A DNA stretch of 61,176 bases, from positions 1 to 61,176 of the forward strand of contig CATYLC010000014.1 in NCBI GenBank assembly GCA_958408685.1, given 5' to 3'. Each line of letters opens with the position of its first letter. Positions within the stretch are counted from its first letter, which is position 1. The notes under the pieces were generated by a model. That model saw nothing but the letters and a program-made list of their open reading frames with translations. It had not been told where the DNA came from and made no database searches. Position numbers and translations under genes: made by a program. Of the stretch, positions 23,494 to 31,785 are shown in pieces. Origin of the DNA: an uncultured Collinsella sp. Lineage in GTDB: Bacteria > Actinomycetota > Coriobacteriia > Coriobacteriales > Coriobacteriaceae.

Positions 23494-24285
23494 CTAAATA
23501 TCCCCTCGGTTCTCAAAATCCGATTCCCAGTAGGTAAAACCGCGCAGGTAGGCGGTCTTTTCGTAACACAGACAGTACTTGGAGACCGCCGTAAGCTCGG
23601 CTGCGCCCGGCGGCACCATATCGCGCACCAGTTGCGGGCAAAACTCCGTAAACTTGACCTCCATCACCAGCTTGCCGGGCTCCAGCACAGGCAACGCGGG
23701 CAGCGTCGCGTCAAAGATATCGAAGCTTCCCACCGCGGCACGCACGTTCATGTCAAACGTAATGCGCACGGTGCCCTCATCCATCACCCACGGCTCGCGC
23801 TCGTAGTCCACGATGGTCCGCGGGCGCATCATGTTGCAGATACACTCGATGTAGAACTCGCGGCAGAGCGGATAGGGGCTCCTCAGCAAAAAGTTGTAGT
23901 CGCCGGCCAGAATCTGCTCAAACTCGCCGCGCGTAAGCGGTGCGTCCTCCTTGTAGATCCAGCTGCCGTACTTCTTTTTTCGCTCGAGCTTAATCACCTT
24001 GTCGCTGCCGTTATAGATACGCACGCGATACTTTTTGCGCATGAGAATGCCGGCGTCTTTTTCCTCGTAGGCCGAGTTGCAGTAATCGTCAAAATACAGG
24101 CTACGAATGGTGTAACCGCCCGCCCGCGCATGCTTGTCCAGCTTAAACACCGGCGCCATGCGACAGGCAAGCGCAGCGTGCTCGCCCTCGTTAATGAGAT
24201 ATTTGAGCTCGTGGCGGTAACGCTCCTGCGTGGTACGCACAGGCGGGGCCGCCAAGCGCTCAAGCAGCGCGCTAGCCCTCCTCAT
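23494..24285 (-). CDS. VTC-domain protein (polyphosphate-polymerase fold)
   Basis: A 263-aa VTC domain of the triphosphate-tunnel fold. Basic and acidic tunnel residues are visible: RYRHELKYLIN, YTIRSLYFDDYCNSAYEEK, YRVRIYNGSDKVIKLERKKKYG, TIVDYEREPWV and LVMEVKFTEFCP. In yeast Vtc4 this fold makes polyphosphate from ATP. Bacterial versions beside DUF4956 and CotH genes have no settled role and may modify cell-surface polymers. It overlaps cotH by 14 bases and is followed by DUF4956, so all are co-translated. Confidence 0.87.
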   Translation of the reverse strand: MRRASALLERLAAPPVRTTQERYRHELKYLINEGEHAALACRMAPVFKLDKHARAGGYTIRSLYFDDYCNSAYEEKDAGILMRKKYRVRIYNGSDKVIKLERKKKYGSWIYKEDAPLTRGEFEQILAGDYNFLLRSPYPLCREFYIECICNMMRPRTIVDYEREPWVMDEGTVRITFDMNVRAAVGSFDIFDATLPALPVLEPGKLVMEVKFTEFCPQLVRDMVPPGAAELTAVSKYCLCYEKTAYLRGFTYWESDFENRGDI

Positions 24286-26041
24286 ACGTGTCCTCCACGA
24301 CTTTACCGCCGTCTTGCACGTAAAAGCACTTCATGCCGTAGTGCTTGCCGTCGTCGGTCACATAGTAGTCAAACGCATCTTGCCTATAACCGTCGGAGTT
24401 GGTGGCACGCACGCGCACAAAATACTGGCCGGCATCGGGCGCATCGCAGGTCACCTCGGGAAGCAGCACGTCCTCGGCCTTAAAGACCACGTCGCTAATG
24501 GCATAGTCACGCGCAAGCTCCACGGTGTAGCGAATGTCGCGCGCCTCAAAGTCGTAGGACGCATCCCAGTTAATACGCAGCTTAACGTTATCGATCTGCG
24601 GCACGCCGATGTAGAACGGCATGGGCTTTTTAAAACTCTCGCGAAAGCTCTTATAGTTCTCCTCGATCTCGGAGGGAATCGCCGCGGCGATCTGCTCGTA
24701 TTGGTCCTTGGTGACAGGCAGATTATCGATATCGGGCGAAGCAAAGACCAGCGATTCAGTAACCTCACGGTAGTGCTTGATCATCTTGCTCAGGCGTGCC
24801 TCGGTCATATACGAACGCAGGTCCTTGACGGCGCGGTCGAGCTCGCTGCGGAACGATTTGCTGCGCAGCGCACGATTGAACAGTACGTTGCCCCAGTAGT
24901 TGCTTGCGCCGCGCTCCCAGCTCGCGTAGTCCGAAAACCCGGTAAGAGAAAGCTCCAGCTTGCGCAGCATGCCGTCGTTATCCCAATCTAAAAAGTACCA
25001 GGTATTTGAGTTGAGCGGGCTATACAGATAGCAGTTACGGTTCTGAGTATCGCAGTTGCCCGTCAGGATCTGAAACGCCAGCCAATAAACCAGATTCTCG
25101 GAATCAAAGTAGGTGTCGAGCACGTCATCGATCTTTTGCGATTCGTCGTTGAGCGCATCGAGCATCTCGATGAGCTTGGTGTGGTCCGAATCGCCCTTAA
25201 TCTCGAGCATGCCCTCAAAGCTTGCCTGGTTGTAGTCGGGATCGTCGGCAAGTTTAATGGTGTCCTCGTAGCGATGGAAATCAAAGCTGTTCACCTTGTA
25301 CAGGTGCCCGCTCTTATCCAAGCCATGTGCCTTAAGCGCCGTCTTGTTGAGCTGCTCCACCTGCGTAAACAGGCCGTAGTCCTCAAAGGTGTCGTTGGAC
25401 TTTTCGGTCTGGTCGCACACCCACAGATGCACAAACTGCGTGCGCAGGCCCATCATCTGGGGAATCCCACGGATAAGGTCGTAGGCCATCTTGTTGCGAA
25501 AACGCATACCCTCGCCCATGTGCTTGTTGAGCGCAATCGCGCGCTGTTGGCGCCAGGTACCCTTGCCCTTTTTGAGCTCCACCTTGTAATTCTTTTGCGA
25601 GTTGTTGCTCGATGTCTGACCGCGCACCTGCACGGTAGCATTGGGCGCTTCCTCGCCATAGCCAACCTCGCCGGCCTCCGGGCCGTCTTCGTCGCCCGGC
25701 TGCAGCAGGCCCATAACCTGATAGCGCGTCACGCCCATGTCGGCATAGTCATACACCGAGTACGTGTTGATCTCGGCCCAGCTATGATCAGTGTTCTCGG
25801 AGCTGTTGCCGCGTGAGACCGTCAGGTACATGGTCACAATGCCCGAGTCGTCGTAGACCTCGTACAGCTCATCTTTATCGCGTAGATGCTTAGCACCGTC
25901 CGAGGACTCGGCCTTTTTAATCTTGTCCTGCTTTTTGACCTTTTTGGTCGAGGATTCGCCCTGAGACGAACAGCCCGAAAGCAACAGCGCGCCGGCAGCC
26001 GCCTCGATCAGGCAGCGGCGAGACATCAACTTATCGATCAT
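24272..26041 (-). CDS. CotH-family protein-kinase-like lipoprotein
   Basis: CotH proteins are atypical secreted kinases. The frame opens at 26197, but GGGGAGG precedes ATG 26041 (MIDKLMSRRCL), which overlaps the pelG stop. This gives 589 aa with a twin-arginine-like SRRC start, a hydrophobic stretch and the lipobox LLSGC, so it should be a lipoprotein. The CotH core shows VQVRGQTSSNNSQKNYKVEL, RFRNKMAYDLIR, and the Mg-site region NCYLYSPLNSNTWYFLDWDND. A C-terminal fibronectin-like part follows. It sits directly after pelG in the operon, suggesting it acts on the polymer or a surface protein. Confidence 0.85.
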   Translation of the reverse strand: MIDKLMSRRCLIEAAAGALLLSGCSSQGESSTKKVKKQDKIKKAESSDGAKHLRDKDELYEVYDDSGIVTMYLTVSRGNSSENTDHSWAEINTYSVYDYADMGVTRYQVMGLLQPGDEDGPEAGEVGYGEEAPNATVQVRGQTSSNNSQKNYKVELKKGKGTWRQQRAIALNKHMGEGMRFRNKMAYDLIRGIPQMMGLRTQFVHLWVCDQTEKSNDTFEDYGLFTQVEQLNKTALKAHGLDKSGHLYKVNSFDFHRYEDTIKLADDPDYNQASFEGMLEIKGDSDHTKLIEMLDALNDESQKIDDVLDTYFDSENLVYWLAFQILTGNCDTQNRNCYLYSPLNSNTWYFLDWDNDGMLRKLELSLTGFSDYASWERGASNYWGNVLFNRALRSKSFRSELDRAVKDLRSYMTEARLSKMIKHYREVTESLVFASPDIDNLPVTKDQYEQIAAAIPSEIEENYKSFRESFKKPMPFYIGVPQIDNVKLRINWDASYDFEARDIRYTVELARDYAISDVVFKAEDVLLPEVTCDAPDAGQYFVRVRATNSDGYRQDAFDYYVTDDGKHYGMKCFYVQDGGKVVEDTYEEG

Positions 26042-27575
26042 CAGAACCTCCCCAATGTTTTTGGTACAGGCGAACCACCATACGTTCAAACGCACTGCGC
26101 GGCTCACCGCCCGCGCGCTTGTCCTCGTAGCATTGCTCAACACGGTCGAGCACCCGGCCAACTTCGGTAAACCAGCCCGTCTTGTCGGTCGCCACAATGG
26201 GCTGCTGGCTCAGGATACGATACGGCAAGTTGGCGGTATAGGTATCGAGCCGCAGCAGCGCCACGATAAAAAACACCGCTGCACCCAACAAAAAGCCAAA
26301 GCCGTAAAATTGCTGCGGCAAAAGCAACGACACGGCAGTCGCCAGCCCGGCCACACCGGCAAACAGGCCCGAAGCCAGCACGGCCCCCTTATAGTCGGTA
26401 AAGTACAGCAAGATGAGCATCACCGTATTGCCCACGGCATACAGGCCATAGCCTACGCACAGTGTACGAAAATAACCGTGCATAAGGTTGTTAAAGCCCA
26501 ACGGTAGGGCCGACAGCACCGTGGTCTCGAGCGAAATGACCGCCGCGGTCACAAACAGCTGCTTGAGCGCACAAAAGCGCAGTTCGCTGTTAAGCGTGGA
26601 GAGCATCTCCTCCTCGGCCACCACAATGTCGCCTACCACACCGCCGTCATTGAACAGGCTGTAGTAGTCACGGTAGCACGGATAGAAGTTGACCTCGACC
26701 GAGACCACAAAGTTGACGGTCGTGACCAGGATCGTCAAAAACGCAATGAGCGCCGGCACATCGTAGTAGGGCGCACCATAAAACAAGCCCTTGACCTGCA
26801 CGCCAATGGGACCGGCCCAAATAATCACCAGGTGCGCAAAGAGTCCCAGATTGGTTAACAGGCCCGTGAGCGCCAGCGGCATAAACTGATCGAGCCACTG
26901 CAAAAAGGGCCAGGGGCTGCGGTCGCTCTGAGGAAAATACCGGTACAGCAGCACCACGTCCCAAGCGAGCATGACACCGTAACCCAGAGCAATTGATGCC
27001 AACAGGCCCTCGACCGGCGGCAGTCCCAGCGCCAGCGCGGCCAGGGCGCACAGGCACGCCACGCCAATGGCAGCCGCAAAGCTGCACAGGATGCCGCGGT
27101 AATCCTTGATGGCCGTGAGGTAACTCATGCCGTTCCAGTTGACGATCATAATGTTGAACAGCCACAGGCACAGCAGCCCCTGCAGCAGCGTGGCGCCCGA
27201 GAACAGCAAAAAAACGCCGTAGAGCACCGTGCCCGCAACGAGCATGATGGCGTTGGAGCCCCAAAACGAAGGCAGTATCTCATCCTCGCGCTCGGCAAAC
27301 AACATATCAGCCAAAAAGCGCGTAACCGGCATGGAGAAAAAACTCGTGAGCAAAAGCGAGGCCAGCAGTGTGTAGGTCACCATGCACACCAGCAGATCCT
27401 GGTTGGCACGGCCCACACCCCACAGACCGCACAGCACCAAGATACCCACCTGGAGCAGCACGCCCAGCAGCATGGGGCCCGTGCACACAATGCCAGCGTA
27501 GCCATAGGCGCGCATCGTGGCAAACAGACCCTTGCGCCTAAACAGGCGCTTGAGCTCAAAACCGATTCCGGCCAC
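26031..27575 (-). CDS. pelG: PelG-type exopolysaccharide transporter
   Basis: A 514-aa multi-spanning inner-membrane protein of the PelG family, predicted to move or polymerise Pel with PelF. The N-terminal signature MAGIGFELKRLFRRKGL and the following GYAGIVCTGPMLLGVLLQ are characteristic. About 12 hydrophobic segments are visible, with the conserved FVVSVEVNFYPCYRDYY in the middle. It starts 3 bases after pelF and overlaps cotH. There are no outer-membrane PelB/PelC genes, as expected in a monoderm. Confidence 0.92.
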   Translation of the reverse strand: MAGIGFELKRLFRRKGLFATMRAYGYAGIVCTGPMLLGVLLQVGILVLCGLWGVGRANQDLLVCMVTYTLLASLLLTSFFSMPVTRFLADMLFAEREDEILPSFWGSNAIMLVAGTVLYGVFLLFSGATLLQGLLCLWLFNIMIVNWNGMSYLTAIKDYRGILCSFAAAIGVACLCALAALALGLPPVEGLLASIALGYGVMLAWDVVLLYRYFPQSDRSPWPFLQWLDQFMPLALTGLLTNLGLFAHLVIIWAGPIGVQVKGLFYGAPYYDVPALIAFLTILVTTVNFVVSVEVNFYPCYRDYYSLFNDGGVVGDIVVAEEEMLSTLNSELRFCALKQLFVTAAVISLETTVLSALPLGFNNLMHGYFRTLCVGYGLYAVGNTVMLILLYFTDYKGAVLASGLFAGVAGLATAVSLLLPQQFYGFGFLLGAAVFFIVALLRLDTYTANLPYRILSQQPIVATDKTGWFTEVGRVLDRVEQCYEDKRAGGEPRSAFERMVVRLYQKHWGGSDDR

Positions 27576-27578
27576 CGG

Positions 27579-29006
27579 CTACTCCCCCTCTCTGGGCAGG
27601 TCAAACGCTTGCGCCGTCTCGTCGTACAGCGCGCGATAGTTGGCGAGCATCTGCTCGTGCAAGAAGTACGTGGCAACGCGACGCTGGCCGCGCTCCCCCA
27701 TCTCGATACGGCGGGCGCGGCTCGCACACATGCGCTCCATGGCATCGGCCAAGCCCTTGCGATACATAGGCGGCGTCACAAAACCCGCCACGCCAAAGTC
27801 GTCGCCCGGGGCGCCTTCGAGAAGCTCGCGACAGCAGCCCACCTCGGTCGTCACGCAGGGACGGCGCGCTGCAAGCGACTCCAGCACGCTGAGCGGCTGG
27901 CCCTCGGAGATGCTCGTCAAAATGGTAAAGTCGAGCTTTTCCATGTACTCGACCACGTTGACGCGGCCGGTAAAGATCAGGTCGCGCACGCCCAGGGTTT
28001 CGACCAGCGCGTGGCACTCGGCGCCGTACTCCTCGTCGTCCACGCCGCCCATGATGTGCAGGCGCACCTTGGGCAGGCGCTCGTGCAGCTCAAAGAACGC
28101 ATAGATCATAGTCTTGACGTCCTTGATGGGCGCCAGGCGCACCACCGCGCCAATGTCCACCCAGCCGTCATCGGGCTTTAAGGGAATGTCCTTAAAGCGG
28201 TCGAACTGGATGCCGTTGGGGATGACCAGACATTTGTCTGCATCGCAACCCATATCGATCTGCGTCTTGCGGGCGTTATGGAACAAACTCGTCACGCGGA
28301 AGGCGCGGCGGTAGATCTCCTCCGAAAGAAGGTAGAAAAAGCGAATCCAGCGGTCCTTAAACGACGGCACCACCCAGTCGGCGCGAATGATCTCTTCCTC
28401 GCGCTCGCGGGTATAGATGCCGTGCTCGGTGAGCAGCACCGGCGCATGGTGAACGCTTGAGCCCAGGCAGGCGAGCAGGCCACCGTAGCCGGTCGAGATA
28501 GCGTGGTACACATCGGCAACCGGCACCTCGCTGCCCAGCAGGTAGAGCACCGGCAACAGCATAGAGCGCATGGTGTGGAATGCGTCGGCAAAGGGCGTGT
28601 AGGGGTACTCGGCAAGGCACACGTCGCGGAAGATATCCATAAACGTGCGGCTCTGCAAAAACGAGAACGGATGCACGCGACGGCGCTGAAAGATATCGAA
28701 CAGCACGTCCCAGTCCGGATTGGAGAGCGACACCAGGCGGCGTAGCGCCTCGCGCTCGCGGTCGTTAAAACTGGCTTCAAGTTGCTCGCCCGAAAGCCGC
28801 AGGGCATCGTCCAGGAACACCTCGTGCACCTCGACCACGTTGCTGGGCAGCTCGTAGACAAATTTGCCGCGGTCGGCAGCATGCGCGCCAATCACCCACA
28901 GCACAAACTCGTGCTCGGGCATGGCCTGGATATAGCCATGCATCCAGGTAGATACGCCGCCGTGCACATAGGGGTAGCAACCCTCGAGTACCAAGCAGAT
29001 TCTCAT
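27579..29006 (-). CDS. pelF: PelF-type glycosyltransferase (GT4)
   Basis: Cytoplasmic glycosyltransferase that builds the Pel chain from UDP-sugars. The PelF N-terminus is present: VLEGCYPYVHGGVSTWMHGYI (shown here in two parts, VLEGCYPYVHGG and VSTWMHGYI). The GT4 second domain contains VVRLAPIKDVKTMIYAF, a donor-site SEGQPLSVLESLA with the conserved glutamates, and TEVGCCRELLEG. The total is 475 aa. The ATG overlaps the previous gene as ATGA. Confidence 0.92.
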   Translation of the reverse strand: MRICLVLEGCYPYVHGGVSTWMHGYIQAMPEHEFVLWVIGAHAADRGKFVYELPSNVVEVHEVFLDDALRLSGEQLEASFNDREREALRRLVSLSNPDWDVLFDIFQRRRVHPFSFLQSRTFMDIFRDVCLAEYPYTPFADAFHTMRSMLLPVLYLLGSEVPVADVYHAISTGYGGLLACLGSSVHHAPVLLTEHGIYTREREEEIIRADWVVPSFKDRWIRFFYLLSEEIYRRAFRVTSLFHNARKTQIDMGCDADKCLVIPNGIQFDRFKDIPLKPDDGWVDIGAVVRLAPIKDVKTMIYAFFELHERLPKVRLHIMGGVDDEEYGAECHALVETLGVRDLIFTGRVNVVEYMEKLDFTILTSISEGQPLSVLESLAARRPCVTTEVGCCRELLEGAPGDDFGVAGFVTPPMYRKGLADAMERMCASRARRIEMGERGQRRVATYFLHEQMLANYRALYDETAQAFDLPREGE

Positions 29007-30883
29007 CTGTCGCCACCCTCCTTGCGCTCGATCGTCAGGTTCTTATCATTTGCCTTGAGCAGATACAGATTGCCCGTAAGGTGCGTCAGTTCGCCACCCG
29101 TCACCGCACCCGGCTCGCCATTATTGGCGCGGAACATGAGCCACGCCTCGTCGTGGAAATTGCCAAGGCTGAGCGTCCAGGCATCCGCACTGGTATCCAC
29201 GCTCACCGTAACCGAGGAAAAGCGCTGAATGGCGCCCGAGCATTCCGAGCCGGTCTGGCGGCGCAGGTCGGGCGCAGACTTGGTAAGCCAGTCCAGGTAG
29301 TCGGTCAGGCCGCCCTTGTAGACTTCCCAGCCCTCCTTGGCGCCGCGATCGGGATCGAGCAGGTCGTCCGGGTGCATAAAGTGCGTACTCACGTAGTGCA
29401 TGTTGAGCTCGGACACGGCAGCCAGGCGCATATAGGAATCGTCGACCATGCCGCCCGAGACAATGCGCGGCTGCTCCACAATGCCATCGCTTGCCACGCC
29501 AAACTCCTGCACGTACGGCAGGTCGGTGCCATCCTCAAAATACGTACTGGCAATGGTCTTAATGCGCGGAACATCGGTACCGATAAGCTTGCGCGCGCGG
29601 GCCGAAAGGATATTCGACGGCGGCACGTAAACCGAGCCATGAGCGTTGGGCAGGACCTCGTCCTGAAACGCGATAAGTTCGTTGAGCGAAGCCACGAGCG
29701 TCTCTTTGCTCTTCCAGGTCTTGTAGACGTACAGCGTGCCGTAGTCGGTGTCCCAGAGCGCGAGCGGCTGATGGTTGTAGCCGTGAAAGCCCAGCTCGCC
29801 GCCCATCTGCAGCAGCATGCCGCCAAAATAGCGGAACTGCGTGGTATCGGGTTGGCGCGCGGGCTCGGTCTGGTTGACCGCGTCCTCGTAGTTTTCGATC
29901 ATCACGCCGGTATAGCGAATGCCATATTTTTGCGCGAGCTTTTGCAGATCGGGCCACCAGACCTTGGTGTAAAAACCGGCAATGGAAAGGCCGTAGTCAC
30001 GCTTGATATAAGTACCATCGCCCGAGGGCACGGGGCTAGGAAAGTCGTCCAAATAGAACACGGCGCTGTTGATGACCGGATAGGCCGTAGCATCACCCAG
30101 CAGGCTGATCGCCGCGGCGTAAAAACCGCGCATGACCTTGTCATAGATACCGATATTGCACACCACGGTGCGCCCGCTACCGCAGTCATTAGACCAAATG
30201 AGCGGGGCGCCCGCATCGCCAGTCTTAGCCCACTCACGCGCCGTCTCGCGCAGCGATACTGAAAGCGACGAATCAAAGGGGTCCGAGAGCTCGTAGCGCT
30301 CTCCCCCGCCCAGCATAAAGTCCTCACTCGGCACAATGCTTTCGGCTTTCACATAGTCATATCCGGCCGATTCGATGCCAAGCTTGGGAGCAATCACTTG
30401 CAGATAGCTCGAGTTATTCGGCGGCATGGCGAGCATAAGCGAACCGCCGGCACTCACCCAACTCATAATGTCGCTCAGATGCGTACCCAGCCCGTCAAGC
30501 GAGGGCATAAGCAAAATCACGCGATCGAAGGAGGTAAGCGAGGGAATGGCATCCGCGCCATCCAGGGCAAGGTCAACGTCGCGGTGCGCGATCTTCATGT
30601 CGAGCAGGATCTGGTCGAACTGCTCCTTTACGTCCTCGACGCCAGCTTGATCGGAATCGGTAATGACCAGGCACGTGGGCTTTTGGCCAAAGATTGCCGA
30701 GGAGGCCGGCACCGCATCGTTGGCGGCAAGCATCCCCAGCTTATGCTGGCCCGCACTGTACTGCACGCCGGCACGCTCCACCAGCAGCACGGCGGCCATG
30801 GCAATAAAAACCGCCCACACCACGAGCAGTCCCATCCAGCGAAAATGGCCCGCACGGTCGCGGATATGCTGCACCACGCTCAT
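29003..30883 (-). CDS. PelA-like membrane-anchored deacetylase (DUF2194)
   Basis: Predicted to trim or deacetylate the secreted glycan outside the membrane. Reading from ATG 30883 (ATGA overlap with pelE, GAGGAGG upstream) gives 626 aa. One transmembrane segment (about 17-36, WMGLLVVWAVFIAMAAVLLV) anchors it. The deacetylase-fold metal ligands are visible as YLDDFPSP, ELGFHGYNHQ (H-x3-H) and THFMHPDD. A C-terminal beta-rich part follows. An upstream in-frame start at 30907 is less likely. The position between pelE and pelF matches the deacetylase of Gram-positive pel operons. Confidence 0.8.
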   Translation of the reverse strand: MSVVQHIRDRAGHFRWMGLLVVWAVFIAMAAVLLVERAGVQYSAGQHKLGMLAANDAVPASSAIFGQKPTCLVITDSDQAGVEDVKEQFDQILLDMKIAHRDVDLALDGADAIPSLTSFDRVILLMPSLDGLGTHLSDIMSWVSAGGSLMLAMPPNNSSYLQVIAPKLGIESAGYDYVKAESIVPSEDFMLGGGERYELSDPFDSSLSVSLRETAREWAKTGDAGAPLIWSNDCGSGRTVVCNIGIYDKVMRGFYAAAISLLGDATAYPVINSAVFYLDDFPSPVPSGDGTYIKRDYGLSIAGFYTKVWWPDLQKLAQKYGIRYTGVMIENYEDAVNQTEPARQPDTTQFRYFGGMLLQMGGELGFHGYNHQPLALWDTDYGTLYVYKTWKSKETLVASLNELIAFQDEVLPNAHGSVYVPPSNILSARARKLIGTDVPRIKTIASTYFEDGTDLPYVQEFGVASDGIVEQPRIVSGGMVDDSYMRLAAVSELNMHYVSTHFMHPDDLLDPDRGAKEGWEVYKGGLTDYLDWLTKSAPDLRRQTGSECSGAIQRFSSVTVSVDTSADAWTLSLGNFHDEAWLMFRANNGEPGAVTGGELTHLTGNLYLLKANDKNLTIERKEGGDR

Positions 30884-31785
30884 CGGGCCTCCTCTCCGTT
30901 GCGCCAAAAAGCCAGTTCCTCGCGGTTGGCGGCGCTCAAGTACACATGCTGTTTGTCGATCACATCGATCACGCGGTGGACTTCGTCACCGTCGCGGCGC
31001 ATCACCGCCAGGCGCAGGCAAAGCATCCAAACCTCCTGCTCCTCGGGCACGTCGAGCACCAGCTGGTCGGTCACGGCCTGCGCCTCGTCGATCTGGTCGA
31101 CATCGGCCAGCGCCGCGGCATACCGAATACGCAGCTCAACGGAGTCCTCGCGCTCGCAGCGGCGCGCAAGCAGGCGCGCATACTGCTGACGCTGAATCTG
31201 AGCTACGCGCCCCTCGGCCAAGCCCGAGTCCAAGTATTCACCGAGAAAATCGCAGTATTCGTCAAGGTTTTGCGCGCTCGGGTCGGTCTTAAAGGCGCGC
31301 TCCAGCTGCTGCAGTTTAAGGTCGGACTCCTTGGAGATCTGCGCCACCGCCGTTGCGGCATAGTGCGCCACCTCAACGTCATCGTTAAGCTTAGCCGCCT
31401 GCAGCTGCGCCAGGTACGCATCGGGCTCCTCGGTGAGCATGGAGAGCATTAGGCGGCGCCGGTCTGCCGGGTCGTTGACGATGAGCGCCTCTTCGAGCGG
31501 GACCACGCCCGCATCGGCGTCACGGTCGTGAACCAGGATGCTGCGATGCAGGTCGTCGTTGAAGCGCAGCGACTCCAGCGCAGACTCTTTCAGCCCCTCG
31601 CCAAACACCGCACTGCGGACCGATAGCAGAACCACCAGCAACGGGCCCCACAGCGGTACCAGCACTATCACAGCCAGCATGTGCCCGCGCACCGGCAGCA
31701 GGCCCAACTTCATGAGCGTCCACAGCATCAGGCAAACCAGCGCATGAATCAGCAACAAGACGGCAGCAACGACAAGCGAGATCAA
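30880..31785 (-). CDS. PelE-like membrane/TPR-like helical protein
   Basis: A 301-aa protein with two N-terminal transmembrane segments (about 3-30 and 34-57) followed by a long helical solenoid resembling tetratricopeptide repeats (for example YLAQLQAAKLNDDVEVAHYA, NLDEYCDFLGEYLDSGLAEG). This is the topology of PelE, a scaffold of the Pel synthase complex. It starts inside the pelD stop and ends in an ATGA overlap with the PelA-like gene. The name rests more on position and topology than on motifs. Confidence 0.72.
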   Translation of the reverse strand: MISLVVAAVLLLIHALVCLMLWTLMKLGLLPVRGHMLAVIVLVPLWGPLLVVLLSVRSAVFGEGLKESALESLRFNDDLHRSILVHDRDADAGVVPLEEALIVNDPADRRRLMLSMLTEEPDAYLAQLQAAKLNDDVEVAHYAATAVAQISKESDLKLQQLERAFKTDPSAQNLDEYCDFLGEYLDSGLAEGRVAQIQRQQYARLLARRCEREDSVELRIRYAAALADVDQIDEAQAVTDQLVLDVPEEQEVWMLCLRLAVMRRDGDEVHRVIDVIDKQHVYLSAANREELAFWRNGEEAR